The translations under genes were made by a program, and so were the position numbers. 42,133 nt of DNA from an uncultured Eggerthella sp. (GTDB lineage: Bacteria > Actinomycetota > Coriobacteriia > Coriobacteriales > Eggerthellaceae): assembly GCA_900553605.1 (NCBI GenBank), contig USDX01000013.1, positions 1 to 42,133 of the forward strand. The letters are read 5' to 3'. Below, piece by piece: positions 8,092-15,562 of the stretch. The notes under the pieces were generated by a model that saw nothing but the letters and a program-made list of their open reading frames with translations, had not been told where the DNA came from and did no database searches. Every line of letters begins with the position of its first letter. The stretch's first letter is position 1.

Positions 8092-8688
8092 AGGATGGCT
8101 CCTTTCTGCGCCGTCGGCAACAAGCCGACGGTTGCTGCGCTATTCGAAGAAAAGCGTAGCAACGCAGCACCCTCCCGTTGGCAACGCCTTGGCAACGGGA
8201 GGGTCGTTTTTCGCCGAGTGCGAAAAACCCAGGGTGACTTTGTATGCACAAAGTCGTTCCTGGCTGCAACGTCCACCCGTGGATGTTGCGTGAGCGAGGG
8301 CCATGGGGCGCGAGACGAAACGGCGCGTCACCAAGCCGTTTCGCCGATGCGGGCCATGGCTGCGAGCGAGAGCCGGCAAGCCGGCGAAAGGCGATGTCAT
8401 CGGAGCTCTTTCGCCGGTTGACGGCGGCGTGAGCGGATGCGCCCGGCGAAGCGCTCAGCGCAAGCCGGCTTGAGCAGAAGCGAGAGCGCAGGCGTAGTGG
8501 AGCCGACCTATGGGGAGGGTCCGAACGGAGCCGGAGCGGGCTTGGCGCCATGCGCCAAGCGTCGGCGCAAGCCGACAACCGCCGCCCATAAGCGGCGGCC
8601 CTGCAACGGAGTTCTTTCGCGGCCGAGCAAGCCAGGGCTCGTTTGCGGTTAGCGCATGGAAAGCCGAGCGCGAAGGGCTTCGGATCGG
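8092..8688 (-). other. Hairpin-rich non-coding region, candidate oriT and mobC leader
   Basis: About 600 bases carry no convincing gene but many inverted repeats. Close to mobC: 8112-8118/8124-8130 (7 bp), 8131-8141/8153-8163 (one mismatch), 8170-8180/8193-8203 (11 bp), 8206-8214/8220-8228 (9 bp, T/A-rich, terminator-like), 8236-8243/8248-8255 (8 bp), 8267-8276/8279-8288 (one mismatch). Further out are three adjacent hairpins: 8541-8547/8553-8559, 8561-8566/8571-8576 with a GCAA loop, and 8579-8585/8592-8598. Such clusters beside mobC and the relaxase are typical of origins of transfer. A structured RNA is the alternative. I could not identify a nic site with confidence. Confidence 0.55.
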
Positions 8689-9030
8689 TCACTCCGAGCC
8701 TGCGCACGGCTTGCGCTGGGTGCCGTCGAACGCGCGGACCCACCACACATACCTGTCGGGCATGCCGGTTGCGGGGTCTTCCAGACGGTGCTCGAGGAAG
8801 AGCTGGGTCTCGCGGCCGCCCAGGCGCACGTCGTAGCACGCGGTGCGCTTTCCGTGGTGGGGCTTGCCGAAACCGGTTGAGGCCATCACCTCGTCGATGC
8901 GGAAAGCGCGGCAGTCGCGGAGCACAACGATGCAGGGCTCGATGCGCCCGTTGCGCCCGAACCTCGCGAGGACATCCACGTTCTCCCTGTGAACCCTCGC
9001 CATCTGCCCGTCTTTGACCCTATAATCCAT
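8689..9030 (-). CDS. Companion protein of the SOS-type Y-family polymerase
   Basis: This 113-aa protein, probably beta-rich, is transcribed divergently from the Y-family polymerase and shares its LexA-type box. Segments such as VLARFGRNGRIEPCIVVL, CRAFRIDEVMAS, CYDVRLGGRETQLFLEH and WWVRAFDG resemble, from memory, small uncharacterised proteins often found beside UmuC/DinB-like polymerases in anaerobic Gram-positive bacteria. I cannot name the family. The ATG at 9030 has no clear ribosome binding site and lies only ten bases from the operator, so the message may be nearly leaderless; ATG at 9003 is a possible alternative. The likely role is with or on the polymerase in damage tolerance, inferred from pairing and the shared SOS site. 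Confidence 0.7.
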   Translation of the reverse strand: MDYRVKDGQMARVHRENVDVLARFGRNGRIEPCIVVLRDCRAFRIDEVMASTGFGKPHHGKRTACYDVRLGGRETQLFLEHRLEDPATGMPDRYVWWVRAFDGTQRKPCAGSE

Positions 9031-9040
9031 ACGTATTGAT

Positions 9041-9056
9041 TAGAACATGTGTTCTA
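9041..9056. promoter_or_regulatory. LexA-type SOS box between divergent genes
   Basis: The site TAGAAC-ATGT-GTTCTA has perfect 6-bp arms. Its core GAACATGTGTTC fits the Gram-positive LexA/DinR pattern GAACRNRYGTTC exactly. It lies 10 bases before the - strand companion gene and 53 bases before the + strand polymerase gene, so one LexA dimer could repress both. Confidence 0.8.
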
Positions 9057-9109
9057 TATTTTTACAATTGGAACAAATTCTGTTTTACGTGTGATGGAGG
9101 CACCCGGGC

Positions 9110-9661
9110 ATGACCGATTCGGAGCGGAAAGCCTACATATGCATCGACCTCAAAAGCTTCTACGCAAGCGTCGAGTGCGCCGACAGGGGCCTCGACCCCT
9201 TCCGCGAGAACCTGGTGGTGGCCGACCCCGACAGGGGGCCGGGCACCATATGCCTGGCGATCACACCCGCCATGAAGGCGCTCGGCGTGAGGAACCGCTG
9301 CCGCGTGTTCGAGATCCCCAACGGCATCGAGTACACGATGGCCACCCCGAGGATGCGCCGCTACATGGAAGTCTCCGCTCAGATCAACAGCGTGTACATG
9401 CGCTACGTGAGCCCAGAGGACATGCACGTCTACTCAATCGACGAGTGCTTCATCGATGCCACGCCCTACCTAAAGCTCTATGGCATGGGCAAAAGGGAAT
9501 TCGCATCGTTCCTGAGGGAGAAGGTGATGGGAGAAACAGGCATCACCGCCACAGCTGGGATAGGGACCAACCTGTTCCTTGCGAGGGTACAGGAAAGGCT
9601 CGACGAGATGAAGGCCCAGGTGTACGGAACGGGGCTCTTCCCAGAGGACGGCAAGGAGTAG
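9110..9661 (+). CDS. Y-family DNA polymerase, short form (palm/fingers only)
   Basis: The sequence is a clear Y-family (UmuC/DinB) N-terminus. The first metal-binding Asp and steric gate region are in YICIDLKSFYASVE (residues 9-22), and the second acidic pair is in VYSIDECFIDAT (D and E near 110). The TAGIGTNLFLARV motif that ends the palm is present. At 183 aa it stops where full-length enzymes (350-420 aa) continue into thumb and little-finger domains, so it cannot grip DNA in the usual way. A bidirectional terminator follows at once, so this is not a recent frameshift with the remainder downstream. It is either a decayed gene or a deliberately short form. GGAGG precedes the ATG, and a LexA-type box upstream suggests SOS induction. 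Confidence 0.85.
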   Translation: MTDSERKAYICIDLKSFYASVECADRGLDPFRENLVVADPDRGPGTICLAITPAMKALGVRNRCRVFEIPNGIEYTMATPRMRRYMEVSAQINSVYMRYVSPEDMHVYSIDECFIDATPYLKLYGMGKREFASFLREKVMGETGITATAGIGTNLFLARVQERLDEMKAQVYGTGLFPEDGKE

Positions 9662-9664
9662 GAA

Positions 9665-9693
9665 AAGCGGCGGGTGCTTTGCGCCCGCCGCTT
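9665..9693. terminator. Bidirectional terminator between convergent genes
   Basis: A 10-bp perfect stem (9665-9674 with 9684-9693) lies between the polymerase stop and the stop of the convergent YraN-like gene. On the - strand it is followed by TTTTCC; on the + strand the trailing T run is poor. Confidence 0.75.
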
Positions 9694-9698
9694 AGACA

Positions 9699-10046
9699 TC
9701 AGCCCAAGATGTTCTTGTGGTGCCTGAGAAGCGCCCGGGAGTTGCTCATGATGAGCATCGCTATCGAGTCGAACCTCACGGAGATGTTGGTGAACTCGTA
9801 GCTGGAGAGCCACTCGGCCGCAGCCAGCTCCATCGCCCGCCTGTCGCACGTGTCCTCGGGCAGGGCCGACTTGGCCTCGGCCGCGACCTTCGCCGCAAGG
9901 GCTACGAACACGATCTCGCCGTCCTCGGACTTGGCCACAAGGTCAACGGCCTCGATGTTTGGGCTCGGGTCGATCACCTCGTAGCCCCTGCCGACGAGGA
10001 ACCTCTCGGCCATGCGATGCGTCTTCTCCCTGAACTCGCTTTTCAT
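9699..10046 (-). CDS. YraN-like protein with altered catalytic positions
   Basis: This 115-aa protein resembles the YraN/UPF0102 family, which has a PD-(D/E)xK nuclease fold: a helix with MAERFLVGRGYEVID, then VDLVAKSEDGEIVFVALAAK, and a C-terminal strand VRFDSIAMLIM. In YraN the second strand reads VFVEVKxR; here it is VFVALAAK, so the expected Glu and Lys are both Ala (about residues 49 and 51), while the Asp (about 35) remains. It may therefore bind DNA without cutting it. GAAGGAGG lies before the ATG. It may act with the transfer or repair genes of the element; this is inference. The family call is by eye and moderate. Confidence 0.6.
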   Translation of the reverse strand: MKSEFREKTHRMAERFLVGRGYEVIDPSPNIEAVDLVAKSEDGEIVFVALAAKVAAEAKSALPEDTCDRRAMELAAAEWLSSYEFTNISVRFDSIAMLIMSNSRALLRHHKNILG

Positions 10047-10342
10047 CTTGCGCCTCCTTCGACTTGGGCCTCGGCCTTTCCGCTGCCCTGTGTCGCCGAA
10101 GCCGCATGCCTGCGGGAACGTGCAAGGAGGAAGGCGAAACGCCGGAGGCGCTCGAAGTTTTCGCTGGAGGCATGCAGTGCCGCAGGCGAAAAGTTTTTAG
10201 CCGCCTTGCGCGTGCATGCGGGCATGCGACCCTCGGCAGAGCAGGTGCTGCGGACAGGCGATGCCCCAGCCAGAGAGCGCAATCCAGCGAGGATCGAGGA
10301 GGGGCTATCATGGCGCAAAACCGGGTTCTCCGCTGATAGGGG
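10047..10342. other. Non-coding gap in the IME
   Basis: No convincing gene is seen. The left part contains the ribosome binding site and leader of the YraN-like gene. Near the right end, ATG at 10310 follows a strong GAGGAGGGG and opens an eight-codon frame ending in TGA (MAQNRVLR). That may be a remnant of a lost + strand gene. The rest is GC-rich sequence without clear signals. Confidence 0.4.
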
Positions 10343-13186
10343 CTACTTCCCGCCAACGAGATCCGCGTAGAGCCTGAACAGGTGCGCAACGATTCTCTCC
10401 TCGTCGCCATCGAAGCTCACCCCGTACGCCGATTCGACTGCAACATCGAGTGCCTTGTGGGCTGAAAGCAGATCGGAGGGCATCATATCCAGATCATACA
10501 GATCGGCAATCGTCGAATCAGGGTATCCATCGCGAACGTCAAGGACCAGCTGCGCGCATCTCTCGACCTCGGCCCTGGTGCCAGCTGAAACGCATTCCTC
10601 GACAGGAGTGGAAAGGCTGCCAGCGCTCACGCTCGGCCAAGGAAAGTTGCTGTATACCACGCCACCGGAATAGCGATAATCGCTCTTCAGCCTCCCGCAC
10701 ACAACGCGCATCCAGGCGTTGTGCATCTGGGAATGGAGAACGCCGAAATGGTAAAGGCCCGCATTTGGAATCAAGAACACCAGATCGCTGCAGAATGTGC
10801 TGGGCTCAACGAAACCCAAGGGGATGTATCGCCTTCGCTCAGACGAGACCTTCGGAACCAAGATAGAGGTCCCTTTCGGCATGTTCTCAACATGAAATCG
10901 AGTTGGCTTTTCGGCAAGCTTTCTTGTCTGGGCGCTCTTTGATTCCAACCTGAATCTACGCACTTTCTCGATTCGCTTCCTGCATTCAGGCAGCCTATCA
11001 AGCTCTTTAGGAGAAAGCTCTCCGAGCCACAAAACAAAGCGCCTCTTCCCTTTTATGAACTCGTTCGACCCTAGCCAAGGGTGAAAAAAGGCTTGCGACT
11101 CTGGCTCAGTCTCGATGAAGGCTTCCATCTCCTCGGGCTCGAACAAATAATTGCCGCCATCAATCGGCTTGTTGCCGATTCCGATTTTTGGAACGTTGCA
11201 GATTGGCTTGCTCCTGTTCCAGACAAAGGAATCAGGCGCGTCCAACAAGTAGCCGTTGATGTTAGCCGGGTGCAGCACAACCGCTTGTGCATCAGGGCTG
11301 GCATGATGGAAGAGGGTCTTCTCGCCGCCCTCGCGCGAGAAGCCGACGATGATCACGAACACGTGCGCCTGCTCGGTTGCCTCGTTCGCCCACCTGAACG
11401 TGTCGTGGGCGAAATCAATCCGGATGCCTGTATCAAATATCGGCTTCCACACGTTCGCCACCTGCTCGCCCTGACAAATGCTGTTGGTGGAGACGAATGC
11501 GCAACGGGCGTGAGTGCCTTCAGTATATTCGGCCGCTTTCATATACCAACCGGCGACGTAATCGATATTTCCGGAGTTCTTAGCGCCATGGAACACTTCG
11601 ATTAGCTCAGCCTTCTGCTCCTTACTCTGGTTCCTGGCTCCATAGAACGGCGGGTTTCCCACAATGTACTGGCATTGCTCGGATGGTAAGACATCGCTCC
11701 AATCCATCTTGAGCGCATTGCCCTCCTGGATGTTGCTGTTGCTTTTCAGGGGCAGCAAATCCAGGCTTTGGAGCAAGATCTCCTCGGTTGCAGTCATCAT
11801 CTGCTTTTCGGCTATCCACAACGCCGTTTTGGCAACGGAAACCGCGAAGTCGTTTATCTCAATGCCGTAGAACTGCCGGATATCGACCTTGATAGGGTTG
11901 TTCTCCCCTTCGAAGCCCAAGGCTGATTGCGCTCCCTGAAGATTCTCAAGCACACGGTTCTCAAGCTTGCGCAAACTCAGATAGCTTTCGGTAAGGAAAT
12001 TGCCGCTGCCGCAGGCGGGGTCGAAGACCTTGATGCCGGCCAGCTTCCTCTGGAACCCGCGCAGCTTGAGCTTCCTAGTCCGTTCGACTTTCTCGCCCTC
12101 TATCTCTGCAAGTTCAGCCTTCAAGCCGTCCAGGAACAAGGGGTCGATTACCTTATGGATGTTCTCGATGGAGGTGTAATGCATCCCTCCGGAACGGCGG
12201 GTTTCCAGATTCAAGGTGCTCTCGAAAACGGCGCCGAAGATAGTGGGGCTGATGTCCTTCCAGTCAAACGCGATAGAGGCATTAAGAATCAGGTCATGCC
12301 GCATCTGCTCGGTAAACTGGGGTATCACAATATCCTCGTCGGCAAACAAGCCGCCGTTCACGTACGGAAAAGCATCGAGGGACTCGTCAAGGTACGGATC
12401 GCGTTTGTTTTCCGTCCCCCTCTTACCATCAGGGGTATCGAGCACATGAAACAGGTCGATTAGGGCCTGGCGCATCTGGGGAGCCTGAAACTGCTGCAGA
12501 TAGTTGCCGAACACTTGGCGATCCTGCAGCAATTCAGCATCTTCCGCGTAAAGGAGGAAGACGAGTCGCACGATGAGGACATTGAGACTCCGCTGCTCAT
12601 GCTCATCGGTTTCGATGTTCTTGTACTGGCCCTCAAGGGCGTGATACAGATCGCTCACGATCTTGCCAGCCTTGACAGAAAGCTCCTGCTCTTTCACCAA
12701 GCGACTGTTCGATTTATCGAAGAAGAACCCAAACAGGTGAGCCTGACCCGGCAGCTCTTCGAGGGACACCGAGACATAGTCCTCGAAGTCCTCCCTGTTT
12801 AGGTCGTAAATGCGGAACTCATCGAAGTTGCAGGTGATTATCCATCGGGGACGCAGCGAATACGGCAGGTTGTCGGCATACCATTTTGCCTGCTGAAAGG
12901 GAGTCTCCGGGCCTGCTTTCTTGCTGCGCACCGTTGCCTCGTCAAGAGATATGCCGCGGCCTTTTTGCTCAACAAGGATCCCCATATCCTCGTAGAACAC
13001 ATCGATCTTGCGGCCCTTCACCTTGCGCTCGAACTCGAGGAAGTGCGTCGCATCCGGGATGCCCAAAACCTGCTGAACGAACTCGATCCAGAAGGAGCGC
13101 GAATGCTCCTCTTCTACGCAGGGAAGCTCCTTCCATCGCTCAACAAAGGCCTTTATATCCCTCTTCTTGCTCGCAGGAGAAGCCAT
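10343..13186 (-). CDS. MmeI-like type IIG/IIL restriction-modification enzyme
   Basis: This single chain of 947 aa has the layout of MmeI (919 aa). An N-terminal nuclease contains RKIDVFYEDMGILVEQKG (D62, E73, K75: D-x10-E-x-K). A helical spacer follows. The adenine methyltransferase domain has motif I KVFDPACGSGNF (about residue 388) and motif IV GNPPFYGAR (about 510). The C-terminal target-recognition region begins about residue 600. Such enzymes methylate one strand of an asymmetric site and cut about 20 bases away, giving restriction and self-protection from one gene. ATG at 13186 follows AAGAGGTGG; an in-frame GTG nine bases upstream overlaps that site. It is the gene nearest attR and looks like defence cargo. 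The recognition sequence cannot be read from the protein by eye. Confidence 0.92.
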   Translation of the reverse strand: MASPASKKRDIKAFVERWKELPCVEEEHSRSFWIEFVQQVLGIPDATHFLEFERKVKGRKIDVFYEDMGILVEQKGRGISLDEATVRSKKAGPETPFQQAKWYADNLPYSLRPRWIITCNFDEFRIYDLNREDFEDYVSVSLEELPGQAHLFGFFFDKSNSRLVKEQELSVKAGKIVSDLYHALEGQYKNIETDEHEQRSLNVLIVRLVFLLYAEDAELLQDRQVFGNYLQQFQAPQMRQALIDLFHVLDTPDGKRGTENKRDPYLDESLDAFPYVNGGLFADEDIVIPQFTEQMRHDLILNASIAFDWKDISPTIFGAVFESTLNLETRRSGGMHYTSIENIHKVIDPLFLDGLKAELAEIEGEKVERTRKLKLRGFQRKLAGIKVFDPACGSGNFLTESYLSLRKLENRVLENLQGAQSALGFEGENNPIKVDIRQFYGIEINDFAVSVAKTALWIAEKQMMTATEEILLQSLDLLPLKSNSNIQEGNALKMDWSDVLPSEQCQYIVGNPPFYGARNQSKEQKAELIEVFHGAKNSGNIDYVAGWYMKAAEYTEGTHARCAFVSTNSICQGEQVANVWKPIFDTGIRIDFAHDTFRWANEATEQAHVFVIIVGFSREGGEKTLFHHASPDAQAVVLHPANINGYLLDAPDSFVWNRSKPICNVPKIGIGNKPIDGGNYLFEPEEMEAFIETEPESQAFFHPWLGSNEFIKGKRRFVLWLGELSPKELDRLPECRKRIEKVRRFRLESKSAQTRKLAEKPTRFHVENMPKGTSILVPKVSSERRRYIPLGFVEPSTFCSDLVFLIPNAGLYHFGVLHSQMHNAWMRVVCGRLKSDYRYSGGVVYSNFPWPSVSAGSLSTPVEECVSAGTRAEVERCAQLVLDVRDGYPDSTIADLYDLDMMPSDLLSAHKALDVAVESAYGVSFDGDEERIVAHLFRLYADLVGGK

Positions 13187-13303
13187 GTTTTCCACCTCTT
13201 ATCGGCGCATTAAATATGCAGGAATTGTGTAATCGATCACTATCTTAAAGGCGATTCGACATTTTTTTCTACATTTCGTTTGTCGGAAATGGTTTTAGGC
13301 AAT

Positions 13304-13335
13304 AAAAAACAGGCCAGAAACCCTGTTCTGACCTG
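13304..13335 (-). terminator. Terminator of tRNA-Thr, lying inside the element
   Basis: On the - strand a 10-bp stem (13335-13326 with 13319-13310, one G-T pair) is followed by TTTTTT (complement of 13309-13304), 12 bases past the tRNA CCA end. It is on the element side of the att repeat, so the element provides the terminator for the restored tRNA. Confidence 0.85.
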
Positions 13336-13340
13336 CATAA

Positions 13341-13422
<82 letters not shown>

Positions 13423-13452
13423 ACTCCCGACGCTAAAAACAAGCGCCATAGA

Positions 13453-13481
13453 AGTATACGCAACGATCATTTTTTCCGCAA
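13453..13481 (-). promoter_or_regulatory. Promoter of tRNA-Thr
   Basis: On the - strand TTGCGG (complement of 13476-13481) and TATACT (complement of 13453-13458) are separated by 17 bases, with the -10 box about 30 bases before the tRNA 5' end. The spacing and sequence fit a housekeeping sigma promoter. Confidence 0.65.
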
Positions 13482-13702
13482 GAGCTAAAATGCCCACTCC
13501 CGCAGATTAGCCACCCGCTTACGCTCTTACCGCGGTTTTTGCAACAACGTTGCTCCCGTTTGTGCCTTATTTCTGGTTAGATAGACTAAGCGAAACAAGA
13601 CCTCGATATTTGGCGCATACTGTCTCGCACCGAACAGAACAAGAGCGCATACCCCTTTCGGGTTTGCCGCAATGCGCAAAATCACAGCTGAAAGGAGGCG
13701 CG

Positions 13703-14950
13703 ATGATCACTGCCACATGCGACGAAACGTCGAATCGTCCCTTGGTCATCATCACGTACGCCTCTGTTGGCTCGGGTCATCGCAGCGCTGCGCAGGCAAC
13801 TGCCCAGGCTCTTGAAGATCTTTGCGGCAAGCACCCCGCCCTGCCGGAAAACACCGAAATCGCCGTGTTGGACATCCTCGATTACGGCTACATAAAATTC
13901 GATGGCGACAAAACCGCCAATGTCACCGTTTCTTTCAACTGGCTCTACGACATCACCTGGCATCGCACCTTTACGGGGCGTCTGCTGTGGGGCGGCGGTT
14001 CGGCATGGTCGCCATTCATGTTCGCGCCCTTCACCAAAATAGTCCGAAAGCGCAAGCCCATCGCCATCCTGGCAACACATATCGTTGCTGCCAACGCATC
14101 GGTTGCCGCAAAAATGGTTACCGGGCAAACCTTCCCCGTAACCTGCATCCCTACCGACTACGGCGCGGAAGGCCTATGGCCGCACCTTGACTGCGACCTG
14201 TTCTGCGCCGCCGATGAAACCATGGTGAAGGAACTCACGCCGCGCAAGGTGCCCGAAAGCCATATCAAGGTCACGGGCATTCCGGTGCGAAAGGGCTTCA
14301 CCGACCCCATCGATCGAGCCGAAGTGCTGAAGCAGTTCGACCTTCCGCAAGACAAAATGATCGTCATGGTAATGGCTGGCGCTCGTCACTCGCAGCCTTA
14401 TATCCCATTCCGCGAAATCGTGAACAAGGTTGTTCCGCTTCTTTCCGAATTCCCCAACATGCACTTCGCTTTCCTGGCTGGCGCCGACGAAGAGTACGCC
14501 AATGGGCTGAAAGGGTTTTTCGATGAACGGAACATCGCAAATGTTTCCGTCTATAACTACATCGAGCGCATTCCGCAGCTGATGGAAGCGAGCGACATGA
14601 TCGTGGCAAAATCGGGCGGCCTGGCAACTACCGAGTGCCTGTGCGCACGCTTGCCCTTGGTTTTGGTGGGCAAGTCGTACGGCCAGGAGCGCGCCAACAC
14701 CTATACGGTCACCAAAGCTGGCGCTGCCGTTACCGCCGAAACCGCAGAAGAGCTGGTTGAGCGCCTGCAGCAGATCCATGAAAATCCCGCCCAGCTTCAA
14801 ACCATGCTCAGCGGAGGCGAATCGCTGCGCCGCCCGAACGCCGCGCACGATGCCGCCGTGGCTACACTCGATTTGGTGGGAACGCTCGGCACGCCCAAGA
14901 AGCACCTGCTGAAATTCTATTGGGGCAACAAGCCCTACCGCGTGCGATAG
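13703..14950 (+). CDS. Processive glycolipid glycosyltransferase (MGDG synthase/UgtP-like)
   Basis: This 415-aa protein matches the GT28-type family that includes plant MGDG synthase and Bacillus UgtP, which transfer sugar from a UDP-sugar to diacylglycerol at the inner membrane face. The N-terminal ITYASVGSGHRSAAQA is the family's glycine-rich lipid-acceptor motif, and ILATHIVAANASV and VTCIPTDYGAEGLW follow as usual. The C-terminal half has the nucleotide-sugar motif ASDMIVAKSGGLATTECL. ATG 13703 follows AAAGGAGG (13691-13698), although the frame is open from 13550. A role in glycolipid or lipoteichoic anchor synthesis is likely; the exact sugar and acceptor cannot be told. Confidence 0.85.
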   Translation: MITATCDETSNRPLVIITYASVGSGHRSAAQATAQALEDLCGKHPALPENTEIAVLDILDYGYIKFDGDKTANVTVSFNWLYDITWHRTFTGRLLWGGGSAWSPFMFAPFTKIVRKRKPIAILATHIVAANASVAAKMVTGQTFPVTCIPTDYGAEGLWPHLDCDLFCAADETMVKELTPRKVPESHIKVTGIPVRKGFTDPIDRAEVLKQFDLPQDKMIVMVMAGARHSQPYIPFREIVNKVVPLLSEFPNMHFAFLAGADEEYANGLKGFFDERNIANVSVYNYIERIPQLMEASDMIVAKSGGLATTECLCARLPLVLVGKSYGQERANTYTVTKAGAAVTAETAEELVERLQQIHENPAQLQTMLSGGESLRRPNAAHDAAVATLDLVGTLGTPKKHLLKFYWGNKPYRVR

Positions 14951-15073
14951 GATTATTCCGAAGGCTGCGCAGCGGGGATGTTTCATGCGAACCTTGCCGC
15001 ATTCGCTAGGGCCGCTTCGCCATCAAAACGCTGCCACCTCAGCAACAACAATGGCTCACCGTGCTTGTTCGAA

Positions 15074-15334
15074 CTATTTCCCAAACAATCCGCCGAACAA
15101 GCCCTTCTTCTGAACTTCTTCGGAAGTTATTTGCTGCACCTCGTAGCCAGTCGCGTCGATCACGCGACGGAGCTCGCCTTCGTCAAGAGGAGCCTCCGAT
15201 TCGATTACGGTGCGTCCCTTACCATGCGAGGAGGACACCTTCTTAACTTTGAAGTTGTTACGCACGGCATCGTTGACATGCGATTCGCACATGCCGCACA
15301 TCATGCCATCGATATCAACTACAGTTCTGATCAT
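15074..15334 (-). CDS. CopZ-like heavy-metal-associated domain protein
   Basis: This 86-aa protein has a single HMA domain with the metal site GMMCGMC (C13, C16) and a beta-alpha-beta-beta-alpha-beta pattern through ATGYEVQQIT. Such proteins bind Cu(I) or a similar soft metal in the cytosol and pass it to P-type ATPases. A short Gly/Phe/Lys tail (LFGGLFGK) is added at the C-terminus. No copper ATPase or CsoR lies nearby, so the partner must be elsewhere. It is probably monocistronic. Confidence 0.85.
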   Translation of the reverse strand: MIRTVVDIDGMMCGMCESHVNDAVRNNFKVKKVSSSHGKGRTVIESEAPLDEGELRRVIDATGYEVQQITSEEVQKKGLFGGLFGK

Positions 15335-15562
15335 TCTGGGCCTTTCCCTGAAAGTTTGCCTTATCTAACAAGCACAGGGTACACCCGGATTGCCCCGCCA
15401 CGTCAACAATTGCCGCAAACAATCACAGGGCATGTTTCAACCCGCCCGGCAAACGTGCAGTCCCATTTCAGCGCAGGTGTTGAGGTGAATTCACAGCGTC
15501 ACAGTTGGGCGGTCCGACCGAACGCCACCCAACCCCGAACGCCGCCCAACCGAAGCAAAAAG

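Noticed and set aside
8081..8839. A 252-codon - strand frame across the hairpin region behind mobC.
   Set aside because: It overlaps the starts and ends of better genes in another frame, has an Arg/Ala/Pro-rich low-complexity product, and covers the inverted repeats.
10310..10336. Eight-codon frame after GAGGAGGGG as a leader peptide.
   Set aside because: No gene follows on the + strand (the MmeI-like gene converges from the other side), so an attenuation role has no target. It was mentioned only as a possible remnant.
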